Below, one piece after another: positions 34,338 to 42,901 of a DNA stretch of 64,000 nt. Positions within the stretch are counted from its first letter, which is position 1; every line of letters starts with the position of its first letter. The DNA comes from Promethearchaeota archaeon (lineage in GTDB: Archaea; Asgardarchaeota; Lokiarchaeia; Sigyniarchaeales; SOKP01): assembly GCA_011364975.1 (NCBI GenBank), contig RDOE01000001.1:1-64000 (forward strand). Reading direction: 5' to 3'. Both the position numbers and the translations under genes were made by a program. The notes below the pieces were generated by a model. It was given only the letters and a program-made list of their open reading frames with translations. It was not told the origin of the DNA and searched no databases.

Positions 34338-34460
34338 TGGCGGCCCTCGAGGGGAATCGAACCCCTATCCCTCCGCAGGATAACTAGGTTTGAAGCCTAG
34401 CGTCAGAGACCACTTATCGTTAAAAATCTATAAGATTTTCAATTCCGACCGTCAAGGGCC
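34338..34460 (-). tRNA. selC: tRNA-Sec(UCA) with a D-arm intron
   Basis: The anticodon arm CTAGG-CTTCAAA-CCTAG has anticodon TCA. The 9-bp acceptor GGCCCTTGA/TCGAGGGCC, the 4-bp T-stem GGGG-TTCGATT-CCCC, the long variable arm (TATCC/GGATA) and discriminator G with encoded CCA are all tRNA-Sec features. A 30-nt intron (34414-34443) interrupts the D-arm. Its BHB has helix GUCG/CGAU, bulges GAA and AAG and a 9-bp inner stem UUGAAAAUC/GAUUUUUAA. Splicing gives D-stem GTCGGA/TCTGAC with loop GTGGTC, matching the conserved AGTGGTCT of eukaryotic tRNA-Sec. Confidence 0.93.
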
Positions 34461-34584
34461 ACTTTATTAAGAGATTTCCTTAATAAGGATATCTGTTATT
34501 ACTTTATATTTTCAGAGTTAAATGAATTTTATTATTATTGAATATTTATTTTGTTTGGATTGAATGTTTTAAAAGATACCAAAA

Positions 34585-35607
34585 TTAGTATATTGTCAAT
34601 ATCTCTTTATCCACAAACTTTCCTTTATCGATAATAAGATTATCGTCAAACCAAAGAGAACATTCCTTCATAATTCCATCCACATGCCCTTTTGATGCCC
34701 AATGTGCGCCTGTTTTATCGGGATAAGGGTTTCCAAAAGCAATGTGCACTCCTGGAAATTTCTCATCCTGCAATAAATTACTTATTAAATCCTTCAGCGC
34801 AATATTAGTACCACAGGCAAATTCTCCTACTCTGTTAGCATTTTCATCATGTTGTAAATACTTTTTAAATTCAAGGAGTAGATCGTTGTTCTCACAGGAA
34901 ATTTTTTCAACTTCTGCTCTTGAATTATTAATTGGAATAGTAACTGGGGTTTTTTCTAAATTACCATATTTTTGATTAAAAAAATCACCAAGAGTTCCAT
35001 CTACGACCATTACACCATTTATTGATTCTGGACAGGTATACACCTCTCCAGCAGGTAAATTCCCCCAAACACCCCTATACCACAACAAACCTGTATCTGG
35101 AACCCACTTTAAATTTCTTGAAAGAGTGATTTGTAAATTTGTTCCATTTAAGGTTGTTACTTTAGCGGTTTTTGACTTAACCGCAATACTCATAATTAAA
35201 AGCGTTAACCCAGCTATCTTATAATAATCTGCTTGCATTCCAGTTTGCATAATTTTAGTATTTATATTCGGCATATGGATTTCTCTGCCAGACATTGTTG
35301 CTAAACCAACTACTGGCCCCCGAAAGTTCTGGAGTTCCCCTTTTTTTGATGTGGCTGCATAATAAGTAATATTACTTTTCCTTATATCTTTCTTAATCTC
35401 TTTAGGAACGAAATCTAAAGGTCTATTACCATAATCCTCAACAATATGATAATAAACTTGATTTGTAATTAACTCGGCATATTTTTCGATTATAGCCCCA
35501 ATATGGGCTGTTTCTTTATCCGTTATGATTGTAACTTTCTCATAAGACTTTAATTGAGAACAAATCTCTACTATTGTTTTTCCTGCGTTTTCAATTAGAT
35601 TATTCAT
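34585..35607 (-). CDS. M29-type aminopeptidase (thermophilic metalloprotease family)
   Basis: A 340-residue protein with the M29 signatures NLPAGEVYTCP, NANRVGEFACGTN and HIAFGNPYPDKTGAHWASKGHVDGIM, which hold the metal-binding Glu and His residues. The N-terminal part is the alpha/beta domain typical of the family. It is upstream of tRNA-Sec on the same strand; no functional link to selenocysteine is evident. Confidence 0.85.
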   Translation of the reverse strand: MNNLIENAGKTIVEICSQLKSYEKVTIITDKETAHIGAIIEKYAELITNQVYYHIVEDYGNRPLDFVPKEIKKDIRKSNITYYAATSKKGELQNFRGPVVGLATMSGREIHMPNINTKIMQTGMQADYYKIAGLTLLIMSIAVKSKTAKVTTLNGTNLQITLSRNLKWVPDTGLLWYRGVWGNLPAGEVYTCPESINGVMVVDGTLGDFFNQKYGNLEKTPVTIPINNSRAEVEKISCENNDLLLEFKKYLQHDENANRVGEFACGTNIALKDLISNLLQDEKFPGVHIAFGNPYPDKTGAHWASKGHVDGIMKECSLWFDDNLIIDKGKFVDKEILTIY

Positions 35608-35656
35608 TTTGGTTTCCTCTTTAAATAATTTTAAAATAATACTATCATAATTTAAT

Positions 35657-36325
35657 TCACTTTATTATTCGATCTTTAATATCTACACATGTGATTCTCC
35701 TACATCCCGGTGTCATTAGACCGAGATTATATATAGTATCGAGAAAGTTGACGATTATATGTGACGTTGCCCCAAATATTACGTAAAGTTTATTCTCTGG
35801 AGATCTATAATTAAATTTACCTACTCCAATTAAATCATTTCCAAGTTTATACGTTTTTTCTTTAAAATTTTTTTTATTAGCAAAAAATGTTATAGGTATT
35901 TTCACGATCTCCTTTACTTCATCTTCTGCCCTTATCATTTTTTGATTTTCATTAACGTAGCAAACAAAAGCCGTTATTATAAATCCTTTTGGTGTAAGGT
36001 GGTCATCTATACATCCTAAAATTTTTACTTTTTTTTTTGGAATCCCTAATTCTTCCTCTAATTCCCTTAAGGCTGTATCTAAGTAAGAGTGATCAATCTG
36101 AGGATCGAATTTTCCACCAGGAAAGGACATCTCACCAGAGTGCTTATCATTTATGTGTTTTGTTCTCCGAATTAAAACTAAATCAAACGGTTTCGCTATA
36201 TGGGGAATAATCAAAAAAGTAATTGCAGAATTGATAAAATTTTCATACTGCATAGAGATTCGATCTGGAGAATCGAATTTTTTTAGTTTTTGACTGATTA
36301 ATTCCTCATTAAAAATGAAATCCAT
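35657..36325 (-). CDS. Nudix hydrolase, CoA-pyrophosphatase type, copy 1
   Basis: A 222-residue enzyme with Nudix box GGKFDPQIDHSYLDTALRELEEELGI (about 90-115) preceded by RRTKHINDKHSGEMSFPGG, the pattern of CoA diphosphatases (NUDT7/8, YeaB). Product would be phosphopantetheine and 3',5'-ADP. A paralogue follows 23 bp away. Confidence 0.88.
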   Translation of the reverse strand: MDFIFNEELISQKLKKFDSPDRISMQYENFINSAITFLIIPHIAKPFDLVLIRRTKHINDKHSGEMSFPGGKFDPQIDHSYLDTALRELEEELGIPKKKVKILGCIDDHLTPKGFIITAFVCYVNENQKMIRAEDEVKEIVKIPITFFANKKNFKEKTYKLGNDLIGVGKFNYRSPENKLYVIFGATSHIIVNFLDTIYNLGLMTPGCRRITCVDIKDRIIK

Positions 36326-36348
36326 TTAAACCAATAAATTGTATAATT

Positions 36349-37059
36349 TTAAAATTTATTTGTGACTTGATTACGATATTTGATATATTCTTTTAAATCT
36401 CTAATTTTTTCTAATTTAAATCTCTTTAATCCCAAATTTGACATAGTAATACCATATATTGTTTCGATAAACGTTGAAATCATATAAGCGGTTGCCCCCC
36501 AAATAGTATACTTTTGTTGAGTTTGCGGTTCTTTAAAATTAAAATAAAACACTGGGAATTTATTTCCGCTCATTTCTATCGCTTCTTCATTGAAATTTTG
36601 CTTATTTACAAAAAAATCTATGGGTACTTTTACAATTTCTTGTACTTCTCTGTCATCTTTAATTAGTTTTTCATCCTTTTTTATTATGGCTACAAAAGGA
36701 GTTATTATATATTTGGTCATTGTCGGAAAATCATCTAAACAACCAATTATTCTAATATTTTCTCTTTTTACACCTATCTCCTCTTCAGCTTCTCTTAACG
36801 CAGTATCCTTTAATGATTTATCCTTTCCAGTTTCAAATTTTCCGCCGGGAAACGACATTTCTCCTCTATGTCTTGTTCCTCGGTTGGTTCTGTGTATTAA
36901 TACTAAATCATAAGGTTTATCTTTATATGGTATAATAGAAAAAAGCACCGCAGAACTTGTGAAGAAATCATCCTTTAATTTGATTCTAGATAGTGAGTCA
37001 CATTGATGAAGATTCTTTTTAATGATCTCTTCATTAAATATTAAGTTTAATGAATCCAT
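36349..37059 (-). CDS. Nudix hydrolase, CoA-pyrophosphatase type, copy 2
   Basis: A 236-residue paralogue of the neighbouring Nudix gene: HRTNRGTRHRGEMSFPGGKFETGKDKSLKDTALREAEEEIGV carries the CoA-specific pre-motif and complete Nudix box. The C-termini of both copies share the pattern ATxxIxxFxxTIYxxxxxxxGxxRxxxxxIxD. A tandem duplication; the two may have diverged in substrate. Confidence 0.88.
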   Translation of the reverse strand: MDSLNLIFNEEIIKKNLHQCDSLSRIKLKDDFFTSSAVLFSIIPYKDKPYDLVLIHRTNRGTRHRGEMSFPGGKFETGKDKSLKDTALREAEEEIGVKRENIRIIGCLDDFPTMTKYIITPFVAIIKKDEKLIKDDREVQEIVKVPIDFFVNKQNFNEEAIEMSGNKFPVFYFNFKEPQTQQKYTIWGATAYMISTFIETIYGITMSNLGLKRFKLEKIRDLKEYIKYRNQVTNKF

Positions 37060-37143
37060 GCGATGTTAGTAAAATTTTAAGTTGTTAAATAATTAAAAAT
37101 CATAATATTTAATCCTAATAAAATTTTTAGAAAGAGATTAAAA

Positions 37144-37446
37144 ATGAAGCTCCCGAAAGATCTAAGAGAAAAAGGAGATTTAAGTAGTACGGCGAGTAAG
37201 GGTAAAGAATGCTCAATTAAAGGTTGTGGAGAAACAGCAATAAGATCTTTATCAGAAAATAAATGGAAAACTTATGTTGATAAAGCAAATTTAACATACA
37301 CTGAAAATAAGCAGCATAAAATCTATCTTTGTAAGCGACACTATAAAGATGTAAATAAATTCAGAAAATCACAAGAAAAGCAATTTCAAAAGAAAGGATT
37401 TTTAGAAGACGAAAAAGGGATTGCTAAAGGAAAGAGATGGGATTAG
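37144..37446 (+). CDS. small basic protein with possible zinc site
   Basis: A 100-residue, lysine-rich protein. CSIKGCGETAIRSL (residues 23-36) and YLCKRHYKDVNKF (about 72-84) provide three Cys and one His, a plausible zinc finger that could bind RNA. Such CSxxxCGxxA...LCxxHY proteins recur in Asgard and other archaea without an assigned role. It stands alone with an AT-rich upstream region. Confidence 0.6.
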   Translation: MKLPKDLREKGDLSSTASKGKECSIKGCGETAIRSLSENKWKTYVDKANLTYTENKQHKIYLCKRHYKDVNKFRKSQEKQFQKKGFLEDEKGIAKGKRWD

Positions 37447-37465
37447 CACTTAAAGGTATAATTAT

Positions 37466-37591
37466 TTAAGGGATAATTGCCATCTGTTTATATAGAGAAT
37501 TTATTAATAAATATTCTCCATTAATTAGCCCTATTGTTAATAAAGATAAAGCAACAAGAAATATGATAAAGCCAATTAACTTTTTTCTCAT
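37466..37591 (-). CDS. 41-residue membrane peptide
   Basis: MRKKLIGFIIFLVALSLLTIG begins a small protein with a positive N-terminus, a single 18-20 residue membrane helix and a short hydrophilic tail (YLLINSLYKQMAIIP). Positive-inside charge suggests the N-terminus is cytoplasmic. ATG start, stop TAA at 37466. It is too short for family assignment but the composition is that of a real membrane peptide. Confidence 0.5.
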   Translation of the reverse strand: MRKKLIGFIIFLVALSLLTIGLINGEYLLINSLYKQMAIIP

Positions 37592-37642
37592 AGTTATCAT
37601 TCATTATAATATGTGAAGTCAATTAAAGATTTAGTATCAAAA

Positions 37643-38494
37643 TTATTTTATTAAATCTTCTAAAGTTTTAATTTTTATATCAATTTTTTTTAACTTGAGA
37701 TCGTAGTCTTTAGCTTTCTCATTATAATCTGTTTCTGAAATTTCTTTTGCTGAAAATCTTCCTTTGTTAAGATTAAGGTCTGCTTGTAGTTCAGCTTTCT
37801 CTAATTTTAATTCTTTTATCCATAATTTCATCCCTTCAATTAAATTTGTCCTTTCGACTTCTAAATCTTCTTTTTCTTGTTTATATTTTCCTTTTAATTT
37901 TTCAAAACTTTCCTCATCAACTTTCTTTAATTTATATTCTTTTGTAAGATTTTTAAGCTGAAAGATTTTCTTCTCAATATCATCTTGAATTCTCTGAACA
38001 ATGAATGGTTTTTCCATTTTTACTTCAATTTCTGATTCTTTTTGCTTTAATTCTGCTATTAATGTTTTAATTGCATCTAATTTCACAGTGATGGTTTTTT
38101 TATAATCCATTTCAACATCATATCTTGGATCTTTTAAAGAATTCTGGACATCTTTTAATTTTTCTGCTAAAATTTTTTTATTTAGTTGTATATCATTAAA
38201 TTCAATATAGAGAATCATTTGTTCTTTTACTTCAAAAGGAAGTGGCTTTTCACCGGATTCGAATTCTTTTTTCTTTTTATCCTTTTTATTTTTTTTTGTT
38301 CTCTTTAGATCTTCTACTTCCTCTTCCTCATAATCTTTTTCTATAGGTTCAGGTTCTACTTCAACCTTTCTAAATTTCGGTTCAGGTTTAGTTTGTGGTT
38401 TTGATAAGTTTGTTAATACTGGTTTACCACAGATAATACAATACTTATCAGTTTCTTTTAAAGGATTTCCACAAAATACACAGTATTTACTCAT
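37643..38494 (-). CDS. zinc-ribbon coiled-coil protein
   Basis: A 283-residue protein. Residues 4-26 are a zinc ribbon (CVFCGNPLKETDKYCIICGK), then a charged Pro/Glu/Lys linker (30-90). Then comes a long coiled coil (about 105-280) of Lys/Glu-rich heptads (LKGKYKQEKEDLEVERTNLIEGMKLWIKELKLEKAELQADLNLNKG). It may be a scaffold or tether; the role is unknown. Divergent from the EFSec gene. Confidence 0.65.
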   Translation of the reverse strand: MSKYCVFCGNPLKETDKYCIICGKPVLTNLSKPQTKPEPKFRKVEVEPEPIEKDYEEEEVEDLKRTKKNKKDKKKKEFESGEKPLPFEVKEQMILYIEFNDIQLNKKILAEKLKDVQNSLKDPRYDVEMDYKKTITVKLDAIKTLIAELKQKESEIEVKMEKPFIVQRIQDDIEKKIFQLKNLTKEYKLKKVDEESFEKLKGKYKQEKEDLEVERTNLIEGMKLWIKELKLEKAELQADLNLNKGRFSAKEISETDYNEKAKDYDLKLKKIDIKIKTLEDLIK

Positions 38495-38676
38495 AATTTC
38501 TCACTCGAAAGATTTTTTGAATGGGATATAAAAAATGGCTATTAAGTTGAAAATACAATATATCTAATTAAATTTTATTGGAGTCCAATTATTATTGTAT
38601 TTAATTCGAGTATTTTTTAAATTTTGAATATTTTTTTAATTAATTACAAATAAAATTGAAGTATTGTAAGAATTAT

Positions 38677-40119
38677 ATGGTTAATATTATTGAAAAAATT
38701 CCCGTACATATTGGGTTGTTTGGTCATATTGACAGTGGAAAGACAGCCATTGCAGCTGTCCTAAGTGAATTTATTTCTACTGCAGGAATTGATGCTCATC
38801 CTCAGAGTAAGGAAAGAGGAATAACCATAGATTTAGGATTTACCAGCTTTATTTTAGGAGATTATTTAATCACTTTAGTTGATGGTCCAGGTCATTCTGA
38901 TTTGATTAAGATAAGCGCATCTTCAGTTGAAATTATTGATTGTGCACTATTAGTAATTGATATTACTAAAGGCCCTCAAGTTCAGACTGGTGAACACTTA
39001 ATTATGATTGAATCTCTAAATATCCAGAATATTATTGTTGTTTTAAATAAAATTGACCTTTTTAAGGGAAATATTGGTAAAGAAATTGAAAAAATACGAA
39101 AATTTTTTGATTCAACATCATTTGGAGCTAATATTCCAATTTATGCTGTTTCTGCGAAATTAAAAACTGGATTTGAAGAGTTAAAGGAAGGAATTTTGCA
39201 TAAAATTCAATCCTTAGAGATTGAAAGGAATACTGAAGGAAATCTAATAATCCCTATCGATCATCATTTTTCTATTAAAGGTAGAGGATCAGTGGTGACT
39301 GGGACAATTTTAAATGGTAGAATAGCAATAAATCAAATCCTTCATATATTACCCATTGATACTTCGGGTAGGGTTAAATCTATTCAAATTTTTCATAATA
39401 ATGTCCAAAATGCTGAAGCTGGAGATAGAGTGGGAATAAATTTTAAGGGGATCGATTTAAAAAGTGTTTATAGAGGTTGTTATGCGACAAACAATAAACA
39501 AGCATTTGATTATGCAAATATTTTAGATTTAGAAATTAAAAAGAATAAATTATTCAAGCATGAAACGCGTTTCGGAACTCAAGTTCATGTAACCATTGGT
39601 ATGGTTACTTCAGTAGGTTATGTTTTTCCTTACTATAAATTAAATCAAAAAAGAGTACAGATTGATGTAATTGAAGGAAAAAGTAATTTTAATGCTTTCT
39701 TATGGTTAAATGAAAAGGTATTAGTTAATAAAGTAAAAAATTTAATGCTAATTAGTCGATTAGATTTACCTCCAACAACTCTAAGGATATTAGGAGCTGC
39801 AACAATTCTAAATGTTCTTAAAGACCCCCCCACACTATATAAATTTAAAATTAAAAAAGGAATCATTACGAATCCCCAACATTCACAAGGAATTATTTGT
39901 TCTGGTTTAGCAAATAGCCTCGAAGGAGCAAAAAAAATTATAGGTAGAGCTTTAGAAACCCCTTACACGAAAGTAATAAGCCCATTTGGTACTAAAGGTG
40001 CAGTAATTGTCGGGGTAAAGGATAATATAAGCAAAATAGAGAAGGGTGATTTTGTTGTATTAAAAGATCTAAGGAGTTTTAAATTAAATCCAAAAAAATA
40101 TTTAAAAGGTCAAAGTTAA
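38677..40119 (+). CDS. selB: selenocysteine-specific elongation factor (SelB/EFSec)
   Basis: A protein of about 480 residues. GHIDSGKT (16-23) is the P-loop, QSKERGITIDLGFTSF is G2, DGPGHS is G3 and VVLNKIDLF is G4. These are much closer to eukaryotic EFSec (HIDSGKTA..QSRERGITLDLGF) than to EF-Tu. It carries Sec-tRNA to UGA codons marked by a SECIS element. An in-frame TTG 38656 lies upstream, but ATG 38677 begins the normal N-terminus MVNIIEKIPVHIGLFG. Confidence 0.95.
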   Translation: MVNIIEKIPVHIGLFGHIDSGKTAIAAVLSEFISTAGIDAHPQSKERGITIDLGFTSFILGDYLITLVDGPGHSDLIKISASSVEIIDCALLVIDITKGPQVQTGEHLIMIESLNIQNIIVVLNKIDLFKGNIGKEIEKIRKFFDSTSFGANIPIYAVSAKLKTGFEELKEGILHKIQSLEIERNTEGNLIIPIDHHFSIKGRGSVVTGTILNGRIAINQILHILPIDTSGRVKSIQIFHNNVQNAEAGDRVGINFKGIDLKSVYRGCYATNNKQAFDYANILDLEIKKNKLFKHETRFGTQVHVTIGMVTSVGYVFPYYKLNQKRVQIDVIEGKSNFNAFLWLNEKVLVNKVKNLMLISRLDLPPTTLRILGAATILNVLKDPPTLYKFKIKKGIITNPQHSQGIICSGLANSLEGAKKIIGRALETPYTKVISPFGTKGAVIVGVKDNISKIEKGDFVVLKDLRSFKLNPKKYLKGQS

Positions 40120-40146
40120 TTTATTATATTAAAAGAGGTATTAAAA

Positions 40147-40581
40147 ATGGAGAGAATTCGAAGTTCAGAGCTTGATATCGATCCAGACATTTTAGCGGAT
40201 TTAATGAAAAATCTAGAGCAATTAGAAAGCTCAACTGATTTAGAGGGAACGGCAATTGTTTCAAAAACCGGTTTAAGAATCGCAAGTTCTGAAACTGCCG
40301 ATGTAGTTGCTGATATTTATAGTGCTAGTCCAGCTACACTAATCTCACTTGGAGAAAAAATAAGCACTGGATTAGGTCAGGGTGAACTTAGAGAAATTGT
40401 AATTAAAGGAATAAAGGGATATACTATAATTCTAGTTGGTGATGCGGGAAATAATTTCATGCTTTTTACTAATTGTAAAAAAGGTTATAAATTAGGGTAT
40501 TATTTCCATAAAATAAGAAAAGCTTTTAAAGAAATGGAACCAGTATTAATGAAAATTGAAAGTTCGAGTTTACATACGTAA
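40147..40581 (+). CDS. roadblock/LC7 domain protein
   Basis: A 144-residue single-domain protein: LEGTAIVSKTGLRIASSETADVVADIYSASPATLISLGEKI, then REIVIKGIKGYTIILVGDAGNNFMLFTN and a C-terminal helix. This is the roadblock/LC7 fold that regulates small GTPases (MglB, Ragulator, dynein light chain). It follows selB by 27 bp, with its own AAAAGAGGT ribosome-binding site, so they may share a transcript. A partner GTPase could be the MglA-like protein at 56.3 kb, but that is a guess. Confidence 0.88.
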   Translation: MERIRSSELDIDPDILADLMKNLEQLESSTDLEGTAIVSKTGLRIASSETADVVADIYSASPATLISLGEKISTGLGQGELREIVIKGIKGYTIILVGDAGNNFMLFTNCKKGYKLGYYFHKIRKAFKEMEPVLMKIESSSLHT

Positions 40582-40589
40582 TCTTTCCT

Positions 40590-40976
40590 TTATGCAACTC
40601 TTTCCCATTTTACCAGATCACCATCATTTAAAGAATATACTGCGGCTCCAACTCCAGGACTGTAATTATTTACTAAATAAATCCAACTACCTCCTACCCC
40701 ATCTATAATTCTAACTATTATTCCCCATCCAAAATCCTCGTATTCAATATCACACCACTTGTTAAGTGCATCAAAAGCAGTAGTCTTTCCTCCTTCAAGA
40801 GTAAAATTGTATTGTTCTTTTATTGTTCCGTTGTTATAATCTACGATTAATGAAATATTTTCCACAATAGACAGAGTTTGGGGTCGTTCATAGAGAGAAA
40901 AGTTAAACATAAGTAAAATTGTAAAAAAGGAAAACCCAATTATAGCTAGTAAGAAAAATTTAACCGATTTTTTCAT
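40590..40976 (-). CDS. DUF4430 (transcobalamin-like C-terminal domain) lipoprotein or anchored protein
   Basis: A 128-residue protein. It has an N-terminal membrane anchor (residues 5-25), then a DUF4430 domain (IVDYNNGTIKEQYNFTLEGGKTTAFDALNKWCDIEY..., GSWIYLVNNYSPGVGAAVYSLNDGDLVKWE). The fold resembles the cobalamin-capturing domain of transcobalamin and occurs on surface proteins linked to ECF transporters. It would lie outside the cell. An exported protein gene precedes it and an ECF S component is 2 kb away, supporting a corrinoid or vitamin uptake role. Confidence 0.75.
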   Translation of the reverse strand: MKKSVKFFLLAIIGFSFFTILLMFNFSLYERPQTLSIVENISLIVDYNNGTIKEQYNFTLEGGKTTAFDALNKWCDIEYEDFGWGIIVRIIDGVGGSWIYLVNNYSPGVGAAVYSLNDGDLVKWERVA

Positions 40977-41000
40977 TGGATACTCCTAACAATATATAAA

Positions 41001-42407
41001 TTATAAATCTGATTTGATTCTTCTCTTTAGGTTCATGATAATAAATGCGATTGAAACTCCAAAGAAAGCCAATATAACTATCATTGGAAATGAATCTATT
41101 TGATTATCTGGTTGCTCTGGTGGATTTTCAATTTGAGGTGGCGTAAATTCTTCAATACTCATCTCTAAAATATATGGATTAATATAAGTTGAAGCCCATA
41201 ATAATAATCCAGTTCTCTTTTCATAGATTAAATGAGTACTTTGTTCAAAACCTCCTATTTGATCATAATAGAATCCTATCGTTAATTCAGTCTCCTTGAT
41301 AGAAACTTCTCCTGGGTTAGCAGAATTCAATGCTATTTCGTTTAACAAGGTAATGTTATCTATTATAGGGCTTAAAAACCCAGTCTGAAAGCCTAAGAAT
41401 CCTATACCCATTTGTAATGCAGCTTCTCGGTTTGATATATTTGTGAATGAGATTATTGGTCCAATTGGTCCAAAATAACCCTTATAAAAAATTTCGATAT
41501 CAAACCAAGCTCTCATGATATCAAGTGAAAAAGCATCTAGCGACCAATTAGGTTCATTAACATCTCTTGGATAGAAACCTGTGAAGTTGATGGTTACAAA
41601 GCCGCCAGGATTAGTAGTCCATGTATCTATATAATTAAAGTCCCAGTCATACCAAAAAGCAGATCCTTCGAATTTTAAGATATCATAGACATAAAGAGTA
41701 TCTAAGTCTAAAGAATAATTAGTTAATGACATCTCCAGTTTATATCCAAGTGGATTAGTAATTGGAATCATTTCGGTATACGCCCAAATAAGTAATCCGG
41801 TTGCTTTATCATAAATCAATGTTGTGTTTTGAGCACCAGAATCTTGCCGAAAATCAAATGATATAAAATTGTATGTTTCTTCAACACTGACAGTCCCAGG
41901 CATAAATCCTGAATCTTGCGCTAAAGCTAATTCCTTTAATTCAGTGAAATTATTTAATGCAATAAGGAATCCAGATTGAAAAGCGTTGTACCCCAGGAGC
42001 ATATTAAAAGCCGCTTCTCCATTTGAAACATTATAGAATGTGTGATTTGATATTAACGTACCGAAGTCATTTTTAACAAACTCTAAGTTCATATAAGGCA
42101 TAGGACTACCAAATAGATTAAATACGTCGTTAGAATCTTTATCATAAAAGCCAGTGAAGTTTACAATTATTTGCCCTCCAAAATTAGTTGAAAGATTATA
42201 TTTTGATGCCCAGTCAAATCCAATCCAGTTCAAATCTCCTCCAAATTGAGTGACATTATATACATACGTAGTGTTTAGATTTAGATTCTGAGAATAATTA
42301 GCTGGAATTTCGTGATCTGCTCTGGAAGTCGTTATAACAATGAAATCGATGCTTGTAATAAGCAATAAAGAACTGAATATTATGGAAATAACTTTGTTTT
42401 TCCTCAT
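41001..42407 (-). CDS. exported, C-terminally anchored protein with two repeats
   Basis: A protein of about 468 residues. The start is taken at ATG 42407, which gives a signal peptide (MRKNKVISIIFSSLLLITSIDF). An upstream in-frame ATG at 42470 lies inside an inverted repeat. The outside part has two similar halves of about 200 residues (each with FNLFGSPM/..DAFSLDIM, NVSNGEAAFNMLLGYNAFQSGFL/NISNREAALQMGIGFLGFQTGFL and YDKATGLLIWAYT/YEKRTGLLLWAST). A single C-terminal helix and basic tail end it. Likely a surface receptor partner of the DUF4430 protein. No family named. Confidence 0.65.
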   Translation of the reverse strand: MRKNKVISIIFSSLLLITSIDFIVITTSRADHEIPANYSQNLNLNTTYVYNVTQFGGDLNWIGFDWASKYNLSTNFGGQIIVNFTGFYDKDSNDVFNLFGSPMPYMNLEFVKNDFGTLISNHTFYNVSNGEAAFNMLLGYNAFQSGFLIALNNFTELKELALAQDSGFMPGTVSVEETYNFISFDFRQDSGAQNTTLIYDKATGLLIWAYTEMIPITNPLGYKLEMSLTNYSLDLDTLYVYDILKFEGSAFWYDWDFNYIDTWTTNPGGFVTINFTGFYPRDVNEPNWSLDAFSLDIMRAWFDIEIFYKGYFGPIGPIISFTNISNREAALQMGIGFLGFQTGFLSPIIDNITLLNEIALNSANPGEVSIKETELTIGFYYDQIGGFEQSTHLIYEKRTGLLLWASTYINPYILEMSIEEFTPPQIENPPEQPDNQIDSFPMIVILAFFGVSIAFIIMNLKRRIKSDL

Positions 42408-42468
42408 ATTAAAATTACCTATCATACTTCTTGTGTTTATTAAGTTACAAAATTTAATCTCTCCTAAC

Positions 42469-42840
42469 ATTTAAAATTAGCCAAATTACCCTATATATAA
42501 TATTTATCGATCTTAGGATTATTAAGGAATATACATACCTTATTTTCATAAATCTTACTATTTTCTGTAGGGTGGTTTCTATATTTAAGTAATTTAAGAC
42601 TAATTTTGTTTAATTGTTGAATTTGTATTTAGTTGATATAAAAGAATATATTAATAATTATTTTTGTTAAAAATTAATAAAGTATTATTTCTTTATATGG
42701 AAGAAATCTAAAGGTTTATTCTTGATTTTTTATATCCACCCTAATAAGATAGGATTGCTTTTTCACATAGAGAGCCAATTATATTGATAATTTTATGATA
42801 TCGAATTTTTCTCACTAGGGTAATTTGGCTAGTTTTAAAT
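42469..42840. repeat. intergenic region bounded by a 25-bp inverted repeat
   Basis: ATTTAAAATTAGCCAAAT... (42469-42493) matches, on the other strand, 42816-42840, with one mismatch in 25. A second nested dyad is TAGGGTGG (from about 42570) and CCACCCTA (about 42736-42743). The region lies between the divergent exported-protein and ECF genes. It contains no ORF. It could be a pair of operator sites for one regulator controlling both sides, or a remnant of a small mobile element; no target duplication is visible at its ends. Confidence 0.55.
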
Positions 42841-42901
42841 TGAAGTGGATATTAAATATTATAACTTAAGCAGCAATAAAAACAAAAAATTTGAGTAAAT
42901 T

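Noticed and set aside
38656..38676. Upstream TTG as the EFSec start
   Set aside because: The added residues (MKYCKNY) are absent from the family and the ATG at 38677 begins the normal N-terminus.
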